Of a stretch of 60,493 nt of DNA, positions 49,259 to 56,962 are shown in pieces (position 1 is the stretch's first letter; the number at the start of each line of letters is the position of its first letter). Both the position numbers and the translations under genes were made by a program. This DNA comes from Micromonospora parva (lineage in GTDB: Bacteria > Actinomycetota > Actinomycetes > Mycobacteriales > Micromonosporaceae). The stretch is from the NCBI RefSeq assembly GCF_000718515.1, contig NZ_JNZS01000030.1, positions 1 through 60,493 of the forward strand, in the 5' to 3' direction. The notes under the pieces are model-generated. The model was not told where the DNA came from, made no database searches, and saw nothing but the letters and a program-made list of their open reading frames with translations.

Positions 49259-50164
49259 ATGAGCGATCGAGGCGGCACCACCGATGGCGGCACGGACGGC
49301 CTCGGCGCCACCGGTGGTGCGAGTGACGTCAGGGCCCCTGGTGGCGCGGGTGATCCTGGCGCCGACGGCGATGCGAGCGGCCTCGGTACTGACGGCGGCG
49401 CGAGCGACCTTGGTGCCACCGTCGCGGCGTTGACAGCTGACGACATCGAGCCGGCCCGTCGCCGCCAACTGCTGACCCGGATGGTCGGGCAGGCCCGCGC
49501 ACGAGGCGTCTCCGACCTGTTCAAGCCCCGCGCCGCCGTGCGGTGGATGGTCGACACCGTCGCCGAGATCGCCCCGCACGTGCCGGTACGGGACCTGGAC
49601 GCCCTGCGCCGGCACTTCCCCGGCCTGGACGACGCCGCCCTGGCCGACAGGCTCATCCGCAACGCGTCGAGGACCACCGCAGCGATCGGCGCGGCCGGCG
49701 GGGGTGTCGCCGCCGTCGAGTGGACTGTCGCCCCGACCCTGCTCTCCGCGCCGGTGCTGCTCGCCGCCGAGACCGTGGCTGTGGTGGCGGTGGAGCTGAA
49801 ACTGGTGGGCGAGCTGCACGAGATCCACGGGGTGGCGCTGCCGACCGGCGGCAGCCAACGGGCGGTCGCCCTGGTGCATTCCTGGGCCACCCAGCGGGGC
49901 GTCAACCCGATGGTGCCCGGCGTGGGTGTGGGAGCGATCCTCGGCACCGCCGCCCGCAAGGAACTCCGCGACATGCTGCTGCGGCGGTTCGGTCGCAACC
50001 TCACCACGCTCGGGCCGTTCCTGACCGGCGCTGCGGTGGCCAGCTTCCTCAACCGCCGGGCCACTCAGCAGATGGCCGAACAACTCCAGGTCGACCTGCG
50101 TCGGCGGGGCATCGCCCGGCCCGCGCCACCGACGGCCCTCCCGGGCCCGCCAACCGGCACCTGA
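49259..50164 (+). CDS. Conserved hypothetical protein with Gly/Asp/Ala-rich N-terminus
   Basis: A 301-residue protein. Residues 1-55 are low-complexity, with GATGGASD- and GADGDASG-like units; ~60-140 are helical and charged (ARRRQLLTRMVGQARARGV). Residues ~140-180 hold a long apolar stretch (AIGAAGGGVAAVEWTVAP, LLSAPVLLAAETVAVVAVEL), perhaps two membrane helices, followed by GELHEIHGV, and another apolar Gly-rich segment ~215-260. I do not recognise the family. Start ATG 49259 with GGGAGG. The 3' end carries a 24-bp duplication that includes the stop codon. Confidence 0.72.
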   Translation: MSDRGGTTDGGTDGLGATGGASDVRAPGGAGDPGADGDASGLGTDGGASDLGATVAALTADDIEPARRRQLLTRMVGQARARGVSDLFKPRAAVRWMVDTVAEIAPHVPVRDLDALRRHFPGLDDAALADRLIRNASRTTAAIGAAGGGVAAVEWTVAPTLLSAPVLLAAETVAVVAVELKLVGELHEIHGVALPTGGSQRAVALVHSWATQRGVNPMVPGVGVGAILGTAARKELRDMLLRRFGRNLTTLGPFLTGAAVASFLNRRATQQMAEQLQVDLRRRGIARPAPPTALPGPPTGT

Positions 50165-50215
50165 GCCCGCCTTCGCCGTCCGGGGCGGGACCCTGAGCCC
50201 GCCTTCGCCGTCCGG
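50160..50215. repeat. 24-bp direct repeat including the stop codon of the hypothetical gene
   Basis: Two identical 24-nt copies, 50160-50183 and 50192-50215, each starting CCTGAGCCCGCCTTC. The first contains the TGA stop of the upstream gene, the second is non-coding: a tandem duplication of the gene end. Confidence 0.85.
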
Positions 50216-50235
50216 TCTGAGCGGGGCCTTCCGGC

Positions 50236-50274
50236 CGTCGGGTCAGGCCGGTTTCCGGCGTCGGGTCAGGCCGG
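50236..50274. repeat. 16-bp direct repeat including the stop codon of the DUF3093 gene
   Basis: CGTCGGGTCAGGCCGG occurs at 50236-50251 and 50259-50274. The second copy contains the stop of the minus-strand DUF3093 gene; the first repeats it outside the gene. A third partial copy (CCGTCGGGT) lies inside the gene at 50282. Confidence 0.8.
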
Positions 50275-50793
50275 CTCGCCCGCCGTCGGGTGGGACTGCG
50301 TCAGGGCGTCCCGCGCGGCCAGCACCGCCTCGGCCAGCTCGACCGGGTGGCGGGTGCTGACCACCCAGAACGGGGTCGGGTCCGCCGGATCGTTGAGGAT
50401 CACCTGCACGGCGCCACCGATCCATGGTCGCTGTACCACGAAGGCGAGCGGGTCCGCGCCGACGCCGAGCACCTCACGTCGGCCGGCCACGTCCAGCGGC
50501 ACCACGTCGGCCACGAAACGTACCGGCAGGCGGGCGTCGTCCACCCGCAGCTCGCCATCGGCCACCCCGACCCGGATCCGGCCCAGCCACCACAGCCCGG
50601 CCGCGGTGAGCGGCACCAGCACGACGAACGGCAGCCAGGCGCGGACGCCGGAGGCGCCCATCCAGATCTCGACGGCCAGCAACGCGGCGGCCACCAGCCC
50701 GGCCAGCCACAGCCACCAGGGCAGATCCAGCCGCTCGGCGTACGCCGCACGGGCGGCGACGGGCGGCTGATCGGCGGACGGGGAGGACGACAT
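50266..50793 (-). CDS. DUF3093 domain-containing membrane protein
   Basis: A 175-residue protein. The N-terminus [20 protein letters not shown] leads into two membrane helices (~27-46, ~51-70), then a cytoplasmic beta-rich part with [20 protein letters not shown] and [18 protein letters not shown], all DUF3093 features. Start ATG 50793 with CAGGAGT. It is divergent from dut, as in M. tuberculosis (Rv2698, recalled). Unknown function. The 3' end lies inside a short repeat. Confidence 0.9.
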   Translation of the reverse strand: MSSSPSADQPPVAARAAYAERLDLPWWLWLAGLVAAALLAVEIWMGASGVRAWLPFVVLVPLTAAGLWWLGRIRVGVADGELRVDDARLPVRFVADVVPLDVAGRREVLGVGADPLAFVVQRPWIGGAVQVILNDPADPTPFWVVSTRHPVELAEAVLAARDALTQSHPTAGEPA

Positions 50794-50883
50794 GCTCACT
50801 CCTGCGAGGGTACGGCGCACGGCGGCGCGACGAACCGGCAGGATGGCAGGGTCACCCCGCGAACCGGACGGAAGAGGGGACCC

Positions 50884-51420
50884 GTGACCGACGTCGTACC
50901 CGTGCCCGTGCAGCTGCTCGACAGCGAGCTGCCGCTGCCCACGTACGCCCATCCCGGCGACGCCGGGGCCGACCTGGTGGCGGCCGCGGACGTGGAGCTG
51001 CCGCCCGGTGGTCGTGCCCTGGTGCCCACCGGGGTGGCCATCGCGTTGCCCGAGGGGTACGTGGGCCTGGTCCATCCGCGCTCCGGTCTGGCGGCCAGGC
51101 TCGGCGTGACGGTGCTCAACGCGCCCGGTACGGTCGACGCCGGCTACCGGGGTGAGATCCTGGTCAACCTGATCAATCATGATCGGGATGTGCCGGCGAA
51201 GATCTCCCGCGGCGACCGGATCGCGCAGCTCGTGGTCCAGCAGGTCGCACGGGCGCGGTTCGAGCCGGTGGTCGAGCTGCCCGCGTCCCGGCGTGGGACC
51301 GGTGGGCACGGGTCCACCGGTGGGCACGCCGGGCTGGTGCCGTCGCCGACGGGTCAGGACCGGGTCGAGCGGCGGCCGAGCGAGCCGGGCCGCGGGCAGA
51401 CGGAAGAGGTGGCAGGGTGA
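50884..51420 (+). CDS. dut: Deoxyuridine 5'-triphosphate nucleotidohydrolase (dUTPase)
   Basis: A 178-residue enzyme converting dUTP to dUMP. All five trimeric dUTPase motifs are present: HPGDAGADL (I), [11 protein letters not shown] (II), [15 protein letters not shown] (III), [11 protein letters not shown] (IV) and [11 protein letters not shown] (V). Motif V has His where Phe usually stacks on uracil. The C-terminal ~30 residues ([15 protein letters not shown]...) extend past the normal end. Start GTG 50884, GAACCGGACGGAAGAGGG ahead serves as SD. Followed 25 bp later by DUF3710. Confidence 0.96.
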   Translation: MTDVVPVPVQLLDSELPLPTYAHPGDAGADLVAAADVELPPGGRALVPTGVAIALPEGYVGLVHPRSGLAARLGVTVLNAPGTVDAGYRGEILVNLINHDRDVPAKISRGDRIAQLVVQQVARARFEPVVELPASRRGTGGHGSTGGHAGLVPSPTGQDRVERRPSEPGRGQTEEVAG

Positions 51421-51445
51421 GTGTGAACAGCGGAGGGCAGGCGCA

Positions 51446-52108
51446 GTGATCTTCTCCCGAAAGCGGGCCGACGCCGAGCGGCAGACCCGTGACGAGCGGG
51501 TTACCCAGGTCCCGGACCAGGGCGATGCGGCGCCGACGCTGGAGCGCGGCCCGTACGACATCTCCGAGAGCTACGACGACGTGCAGCGCCTCGACCTCGG
51601 CAGCCTGCACATCCCGGCGATCGCCGACGTCGAGGTGCGGGTGCAGGCCGACCCGCAGGGTGTGATCCAGCAGGTGGTGCTGGTGCACGGCGACAACGCG
51701 CTCCAGCTGGGCGTCTTCGCCGCCCCCCGGTCCGAGGGGATCTGGGACGAGGTGCGCGAGGAGATCCGGCAGTCGCTGCTCCGCGACGGCGCGAGCGCGC
51801 AGGAGGTCGCCGGCGAGTACGGCCCGGAGCTGCACGCCCAGGTGCGTACCCCGGACGGCACCACGAACCTGCGGTTCGTCGGAATCGACGGGCCGCGCTG
51901 GATGGTCCGTGGCGTGTTCCAGGGCCCGGTGGCCACCGACCCGGCCCTGGGCGGGCCGCTCGTCGAGTGCCTGGACGGCCTGGTGGTCGACCGTGGGCAG
52001 GAGGCGAAGCCGGTCCGCGAGCCGCTGCCGCTGCGGTTGCCCCGGGAGGTCGCCGACCAGGCCGCGGCCGAGGCGGACGACGCCGCCGCCGCACCGCGTC
52101 AGGTCTGA
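51446..52108 (+). CDS. DUF3710 domain-containing protein
   Basis: A 220-residue soluble protein: VIFSRKRADAERQTR, then GPYDISESYDDVQRLDLGSL, IPAIADVEVRVQAD and LRFVGIDGPRWMVRGVFQGP (~130-150), the hallmarks of DUF3710. Ala/Asp-rich tail. No catalytic motif. Start GTG 51446, with GGAGGG 11 nt upstream. Always next to dut in actinobacteria as far as I recall (Rv2696c), so a role linked to dUTPase is plausible but unproven. Confidence 0.9.
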   Translation: MIFSRKRADAERQTRDERVTQVPDQGDAAPTLERGPYDISESYDDVQRLDLGSLHIPAIADVEVRVQADPQGVIQQVVLVHGDNALQLGVFAAPRSEGIWDEVREEIRQSLLRDGASAQEVAGEYGPELHAQVRTPDGTTNLRFVGIDGPRWMVRGVFQGPVATDPALGGPLVECLDGLVVDRGQEAKPVREPLPLRLPREVADQAAAEADDAAAAPRQV

Positions 52109-52222
52109 CCCGCGCGCACCGGCCCGCCGGAACCAGCCCCGTCGGCGTACGCTGGCGGGACGGTTCCGGCGCCGCCGGGGCCGGCCGGGAACGGCGAGCG
52201 TGGAGAGGGTGACGCGGAGGTC

Positions 52223-52603
52223 ATGACGGCCGACGAGAGCCGGGTGTCGCTGCGGCGCATCCTGCAGAGGTTCACCGCCAGCGAGGCCGAGATCGAGGCG
52301 CAGGAGCTGCGTCGGGAGAGCGCCGAGTGTGGCGGGATCCCCGCCCAGCAGTGCTCCCGGGGGCAGATGGTCTCGGTCGCCGGTCGGTTGCGCACCGTGG
52401 TCTACACCCCGCGCACCAACCTGCCCACCCTTGAGGCCGACCTGTACGACGGCAGTGACGTGGTCACTCTCGTCTGGCTGGGTCGGCGGCACATCGCCGG
52501 GATCGAGCCGGGCCGGCACCTGACCGCCCGTGGCCGGGTGGCGGTGCGCGACGACCGCAAGGTCATCTACAACCCCTACTACGAGCTGGACTCGCCCAAG
52601 TGA
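52223..52603 (+). CDS. OB-fold nucleic-acid binding protein
   Basis: A 126-residue protein. After a charged helix (LRRILQRFTASEAEIEAQEL) comes an OB-fold (~42-118): GQMVSVAGRLRTVVYTPR, LEADLYDGSDVVTLVWLGRR, IAGIEPGRHLTARGRV. It resembles the OB part of RecG or aspartyl-tRNA synthetase. Start ATG 52223 with CGGAGG. It precedes DUF3159 by 25 bp and matches Rv2694c in order (recalled). DNA or RNA binding is inferred. Confidence 0.88.
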   Translation: MTADESRVSLRRILQRFTASEAEIEAQELRRESAECGGIPAQQCSRGQMVSVAGRLRTVVYTPRTNLPTLEADLYDGSDVVTLVWLGRRHIAGIEPGRHLTARGRVAVRDDRKVIYNPYYELDSPK

Positions 52604-52628
52604 CGACACTGCGGACGAAAGGCCGGCG

Positions 52629-53312
52629 ATGACGACGGGACAGGACCGGGCGGCACAGCCCGAGACGGGCCCTCAGGACGAGGAGCGGCTGCCGACGATC
52701 GCCGAGCAGATGGCCGACCAGCTCGGCGGCTGGCGCGGGTTGGTCGAGTCGAGCATCCCGGTCGTCGTCTTCGTCCTCGCCAACATCATCGGCGAGCTGC
52801 GGCCGGCGGTGATCGCCTCGGTCTCCGTCGCGGTGCTGATCGCCGGGGTGCGGTTGGCTCAACGCCGGCCCGTCCGGCACGCCGTCAACGGGCTCTTCGG
52901 TGTCGGTGTCGGCGCGGCCATCGCGTGGCGCACCGGCAACGAACGTGACTTCTACCTCCCCGGCATCCTCTACGGCATCGGGTACGGCGTGGCCCTGCTG
53001 ATCTCGGCCGCGATCCGGCAGCCGCTGGTGGGCTGGATCTGGTCGGTGCTGGTCGCCAAGGGCCGTTCGGAGTGGCGCAGCGACCCGAAGCTGGTCCGCA
53101 CCTTCACCCAGCTGACAGTGCTCTGGGGTGTGGTCTGGCTGGCCAAGGTGGGCGTGCAGGCCGGGCTCTACCTGGCCCACCAGGACACCGCGCTGGGTGT
53201 GGCCCGGCTGGCGCTGGGCTACCCGCCGTACGCGCTGCTGCTGCTGATCACGGTCTGGACGGTTCGCCGGGTCACCCGGGAGTCGTCGCCGGCCCCGCTG
53301 CCCAGCGCCTGA
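52629..53312 (+). CDS. DUF3159 domain-containing membrane protein
   Basis: A 227-residue integral membrane protein with the DUF3159 sequence ADQLGGWRGLVESSIPVVVF (~30-49) and five or six helices: IPVVVFVLANIIGEL, VIASVSVAVLIAGVRL, LPGILYGIGYGVALLISAAI, LVGWIWSVLVAKG, LWGVVWLAKVGVQAGLYL and YALLLLITVWTV. Start ATG 52629. It follows the OB-fold gene in the same unit and converges with trkA. Transport function is suspected, no substrate known. Confidence 0.88.
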   Translation: MTTGQDRAAQPETGPQDEERLPTIAEQMADQLGGWRGLVESSIPVVVFVLANIIGELRPAVIASVSVAVLIAGVRLAQRRPVRHAVNGLFGVGVGAAIAWRTGNERDFYLPGILYGIGYGVALLISAAIRQPLVGWIWSVLVAKGRSEWRSDPKLVRTFTQLTVLWGVVWLAKVGVQAGLYLAHQDTALGVARLALGYPPYALLLLITVWTVRRVTRESSPAPLPSA

Positions 53313-53316
53313 GCGA

Positions 53317-53333
53317 GGCCGGGCCACCCGGCC
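53317..53333. terminator. Short hairpin between DUF3159 and trkA genes
   Basis: GGCCGGG-CCA-CCCGGCC in the 40-bp convergent gap; short but perfect, may terminate both genes. Confidence 0.4.
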
Positions 53334-53352
53334 GCTCACTGCGGCCCTGCGG

Positions 53353-54042
53353 TCAGCGGGAGCCGCGGGTCCGTTCGACGCTGTCCGCCCCGAGGATCAC
53401 CGCGCGAACGTCGTCCTCCACCTCGGCGGTGCAGACGAAGATCAGCTCGTCGCCGGCCTCGATCGGGTCGTCCGGGCTCGGCACCAGGACCCGCTTGCCG
53501 CGCAGGATCGCCACCAGCGCGGAGTCACGGGGCAGCGGCACCGCGTGGATCGGTTGACCCACGTACGGGGCGGTCGGCGGCAGGGTGATCTCGACCAGGT
53601 TCGCCTCACCCTGCCGGAAGGTCATCAGCCGGACCAGGTCGCCGACGGTGACCGCCTCCTCGACCAGTGCGGCCATCACCCGCGGCTTGCTCACCGCGAC
53701 GTCCACGCCCCACTGCTCGGTGAACAGCCACTCGTTCTCGGCCCGGTTGACCCGGGCGACCACCCGGGGCACCGCGAACTCGGTCTTGGCCAACAGCGAC
53801 AGCACCAAATTGGTCTTGTCGTCGCCGGTCGCCGCGACCACGACGTCGCACCCGGCGACGTCGGCCTCCTCCAGGCTGGTCAGCTCGCACGCGTCGGCCA
53901 GCACCCACTCGGCGTCCGGCACCCGGTCCGGGCGCAGCATCTTGGGCTGGCGCTCGATCAGCATCACCTGGTGGCCGTTGTCGATCAACTCCTGGGCGAT
54001 CGAGCGGCCCACGTTGCCCGCGCCAGCGATGGCGACTCGCAT
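53353..54042 (-). CDS. TrkA-type potassium uptake regulator (CeoC-like)
   Basis: A 229-residue cytosolic RCK protein. The Rossmann N-half starts MRVAIAGAGNVGRSIAQELI (GxGxxG) and has VVAATGDDKTNLVLSLLAK (~70-90); the RCK_C half runs ~140-220 (LVEITLPPTAPYVGQPI and DELIFVCTAEVEDDV). These bind NAD(H)/nucleotides and gate K+ channels or transporters. Start ATG 54042 with GGAGGG. It lies 2 bp from the second TrkA-type gene; together they match the ceoB/ceoC pair (recalled), and both diverge from a KimA-like permease. Confidence 0.92.
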   Translation of the reverse strand: MRVAIAGAGNVGRSIAQELIDNGHQVMLIERQPKMLRPDRVPDAEWVLADACELTSLEEADVAGCDVVVAATGDDKTNLVLSLLAKTEFAVPRVVARVNRAENEWLFTEQWGVDVAVSKPRVMAALVEEAVTVGDLVRLMTFRQGEANLVEITLPPTAPYVGQPIHAVPLPRDSALVAILRGKRVLVPSPDDPIEAGDELIFVCTAEVEDDVRAVILGADSVERTRGSR

Positions 54043-54044
54043 GG

Positions 54045-54710
54045 TCAGTGCCCTCCTTCCGGCGCCGTCGCCGCCACCGACGTGACCGTCGCCACGATGT
54101 CGTCGCTGACCAGCATGAACACCTGGTCACCCTCTTGCAGGACGGTGGAGCCGGTGGGCAGCGTGCCGATGCCGAAGCGGATCAGGTAGGCCACCCGCGC
54201 TCCGGCCGCCTCCTCCAGGGTCCGCACCGGTCGACCGATCCAGTCCTTGTGCACCGGCACCTCGACGATCGACACGGTGCTCGTGGGGTCGCGGAAGATC
54301 TCCACGTTGCCCTCCGGCACCAGGTGTCGCAGCATCCGGTCCGCCGTCCACCGCACCGTCGCCACGGTGGGGATGCCCAGCCGCTCGTAGACCTGTGCCC
54401 GGCGCTGGTCGTAGATGCGGGCGGCGACCCGGGACACGCCGAACGTCTCGCGGGCCAGCCGGGCCGAGATGATGTTGGAGTTGTCGCCGCTCGACACCGC
54501 CGCGAAGGCGTCAGCGCGTTCGATGCCGGCCTGCCGGAGCACCTCGCCGTCGAAACCGGCACCGGTCACCGTGATCCCGGCGAAGTCGGGGCCGAGCCGG
54601 CGGAAGGCGTCGGCGTCCTGGTCGATCACCGATACCGAGTGCCCTCGGGACTCCAGGCTGTGGGCGAGGGTCGACCCGACCCGACCACACCCCATGATCA
54701 CGACGTGCAC
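54045..54710 (-). CDS. TrkA-type potassium uptake regulator (CeoB-like)
   Basis: A 221-residue RCK protein: MHVVIMGCGRVGSTLAHSLE (GxGxxG), VSVIDQDADAFRRL, FAAVSSGDNSNIISARLAR, and an RCK_C half (~135-215; VSIVEVPVHKDWIGRPVRT, EGDQVFMLVSDD). It differs from its neighbour at most positions, so the pair is ancient. Start GTG 54710 with GGAGGG. Its transcript also carries the downstream gene at a 2-bp gap. Confidence 0.93.
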   Translation of the reverse strand: MHVVIMGCGRVGSTLAHSLESRGHSVSVIDQDADAFRRLGPDFAGITVTGAGFDGEVLRQAGIERADAFAAVSSGDNSNIISARLARETFGVSRVAARIYDQRRAQVYERLGIPTVATVRWTADRMLRHLVPEGNVEIFRDPTSTVSIVEVPVHKDWIGRPVRTLEEAAGARVAYLIRFGIGTLPTGSTVLQEGDQVFMLVSDDIVATVTSVAATAPEGGH

Positions 54711-54860
54711 GCTGTCCCTCCCAAGGTGCGCACCACTCCCGCTGCCGGTGGCCTTCCGAGTGCGAGCCTGCCACGTCCCGGTCGCGAGCGGGGACCGACC
54801 GTACCCCGCCGTGCTGAACGGCCGTGATCGCCCACCCCCGCGCCCCCGCCGTGGTGGTCG

Positions 54861-54866
54861 TACCCT
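54861..54866 (+). promoter_or_regulatory. Leaderless -10 element (TACCCT) of the permease gene
   Basis: TACCCT ends 8 nt before the GTG at 54875. The short leader rules out a riboswitch on that transcript. Confidence 0.45.
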
Positions 54867-54874
54867 TGGCGTTC

Positions 54875-56962
54875 GTGGCCAGTCCCACCTCGCTGCTGAA
54901 GCGGCTTCTGCTCGGTCGACCGTTCCGGTCCGACCGGCTGCAGCACACCCTCCTGCCGAAGCGCATCGCGCTTCCCGTCTTCGCCTCCGACGCGCTGTCC
55001 AGCGTCGCGTACGCGCCCGACGAGATCCTGTTGACCCTGTCCATCGCCGGTGCCTCCGCGTACGTCTTCTCGCCGTGGATCGCCCTGGCCGTGGTCGTGG
55101 TCATGCTCACCGTGGTGGCCAGCTACCGGCAGAACGTGCACGCCTACCCGTCCGGTGGTGGTGACTACGAGGTGGCCACCGTCAACCTGGGTCCGAAGTT
55201 CGGCGTCGGGGTGGCCAGCGCGTTGCTCGTCGACTACGTGCTCACGGTGGCGGTGTCGGTCTCCTCCGGGGTGGCCAACCTGGGCTCGGTCGTGCCGTTC
55301 GTGGCCACCCACAAGGTCCTGATCGCGGTGAGCGCGGTGGTCCTGCTGAGCGCGGTCAACCTGCGCGGTCTGCGCGAGTCGGGCACCGCGTTCGCCATCC
55401 CCACCTACGGCTTCGTCATCGTGATGGGCGGGATGCTGCTCACCGGGCTGTTCCGGGTCTTCGTGCTGGGTGACGAGCTCCGCGCGCCGAGCGCCGACCT
55501 GGTCATCCAGGCCGAGCACAGTGTGACCGGTTTCGCGCTCATCTTCCTGCTGCTGCGGACGTTCAGCTCGGGCGCCGCCGCGCTCACCGGCGTGGAGGCG
55601 ATCTCCAACGGGGTCCCCGCGTTCAAGGCGCCGAAGAGCCGCAACGCCGCCACCACCCTGCTGCTGCTCGGCAGCATCTCGGTGAGCATGCTGGTCGGCA
55701 TCATCTGGCTGGCCCGTCTGACCCACCTGCAGTTCGTCGAGGATCCGGGCCTGCAGATCGTCGCCGGCCCCGAGGGGTACGTGCAGAAGACGGTCACCAC
55801 CCAGCTCGGCGAGACGGTCTTCGGGTCCGGGTCGATCCTGCTCTACGTGGTGGCCGGGATGACCGCCCTCATCCTGTTCCTGGCCGCCAACACCGCGTTC
55901 AACGGGTTCCCGGTGCTCGGCTCGATCCTCGCCCAGGACCGCTACCTGCCCCGGCAGTTCCACACCCGGGGTGACCGGCTGGCGTTCTCCAACGGCATCG
56001 TCTTCCTGGCCCTCTTCGCGATCGTGCTGATCGTCGGCTTCCAGGCCGAGGTGACCCGACTCATCCAGCTCTACATCGTCGGGGTGTTCGTCTCGTTCAC
56101 CGTCTCCCAGGCCGGCATGATCCGGCACTGGAACCGGCACCTGCGTACCGAGCGGGACCCGGAGGCGCGCCGCCGGATGCACCGGTCGCGGGCCATCAAC
56201 ACGTTCGGCGCGGGCCTGACCGGCGCGGTGTTGGTGATCGTCCTGATCACCAAGTTCCTGCTCGGCGCGTGGATCGCGATCGCCGCGATGGCGGTGATCT
56301 ACGTGTTGATGCTGGCCATCCGCCGGCACTACGACCGGATCGCCGTGGAGCTGACGCCGCCGGATGAGGGCCGGGCCGTGCTGCCCGCCCGCAACCACGC
56401 GATCGTGCTGGTCAGCAAGCTGCACCAGCCGACGCTGCGGGCCATCGCCTACGCCCGCGCCACCCGACCGGACACGCTGACCGCGGTGACCGTCAACGTC
56501 GACGAGTCGGACACCCGGGACCTGCAGGCCGACTGGGAGCGCCGGGAGATGGCGATCCCGCTCACCGTTGTCGACTCGCCGTACCGGGAGATCACCCGGC
56601 CGATCCTGGACTTCGTCGCCTCCACCCGCCGCAAGTCGCCCCGCGACGTGGTCACCGTGTTCATTCCGGAGTACGTGGTCGGCCGGTGGTGGGAGAACCT
56701 GCTGCACAACCAGAGCGCGCTGCGCCTCAAGGGCCGGCTGCTCTTCGAACCGGGGGTGATGGTGGTCAGCGTGCCGTGGCAGCTCGCGTCGACGGCGAGC
56801 AAGAACCTGGACCGGCTGGACGCCACGCTGTCCCGGACCCCGGCGCGCGGGCCGCGCAGCGCCGTCCCGCCGCCGGTCGCCGTGCCGCCGGTGGTCGCCG
56901 CGCCGTCCGGCGAGGGTGAGCAGCGCGGAGGTAGTGCGACGAGGGGGAACACCAGTGACTGA
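54875..56962 (+). CDS. APC-family permease, KimA-like potassium transporter
   Basis: A 695-residue transporter: cytoplasmic start SLLKRLLLGRPFRSDRL, then RIALPVFASDALSSVAYAPDEIL (in part ~37-59), ~12 membrane helices to ~490, and a cytosolic C-terminal domain (~515-640) with HAIVLVSKLHQPTLRAIAYA, like the USP-like domain of KimA. The early LPVFASDALSSVAYA signature is that of the B. subtilis KimA (YdaO) K+ importer family. TrkA-type regulators lie divergently at 164 bp, so I infer K+ uptake. The Pro/Ala tail overlaps the next gene by 8 bp. Start GTG 54875 with TACCCT 8 nt upstream; the longer frame would add ~17 residues. Confidence 0.87.
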   Translation: MASPTSLLKRLLLGRPFRSDRLQHTLLPKRIALPVFASDALSSVAYAPDEILLTLSIAGASAYVFSPWIALAVVVVMLTVVASYRQNVHAYPSGGGDYEVATVNLGPKFGVGVASALLVDYVLTVAVSVSSGVANLGSVVPFVATHKVLIAVSAVVLLSAVNLRGLRESGTAFAIPTYGFVIVMGGMLLTGLFRVFVLGDELRAPSADLVIQAEHSVTGFALIFLLLRTFSSGAAALTGVEAISNGVPAFKAPKSRNAATTLLLLGSISVSMLVGIIWLARLTHLQFVEDPGLQIVAGPEGYVQKTVTTQLGETVFGSGSILLYVVAGMTALILFLAANTAFNGFPVLGSILAQDRYLPRQFHTRGDRLAFSNGIVFLALFAIVLIVGFQAEVTRLIQLYIVGVFVSFTVSQAGMIRHWNRHLRTERDPEARRRMHRSRAINTFGAGLTGAVLVIVLITKFLLGAWIAIAAMAVIYVLMLAIRRHYDRIAVELTPPDEGRAVLPARNHAIVLVSKLHQPTLRAIAYARATRPDTLTAVTVNVDESDTRDLQADWERREMAIPLTVVDSPYREITRPILDFVASTRRKSPRDVVTVFIPEYVVGRWWENLLHNQSALRLKGRLLFEPGVMVVSVPWQLASTASKNLDRLDATLSRTPARGPRSAVPPPVAVPPVVAAPSGEGEQRGGSATRGNTSD

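Noticed and set aside
50160..50274. Integrase attachment site (att) repeats
   Set aside because: The copies are tandem and only 8-32 bp apart, with no integrase, tRNA or cargo between them.
54711..54874. Possible c-di-AMP (ydaO) riboswitch before the KimA-like gene
   Set aside because: The gap is only 164 bp, largely lacks the expected conserved elements by eye, and the start looks leaderless.
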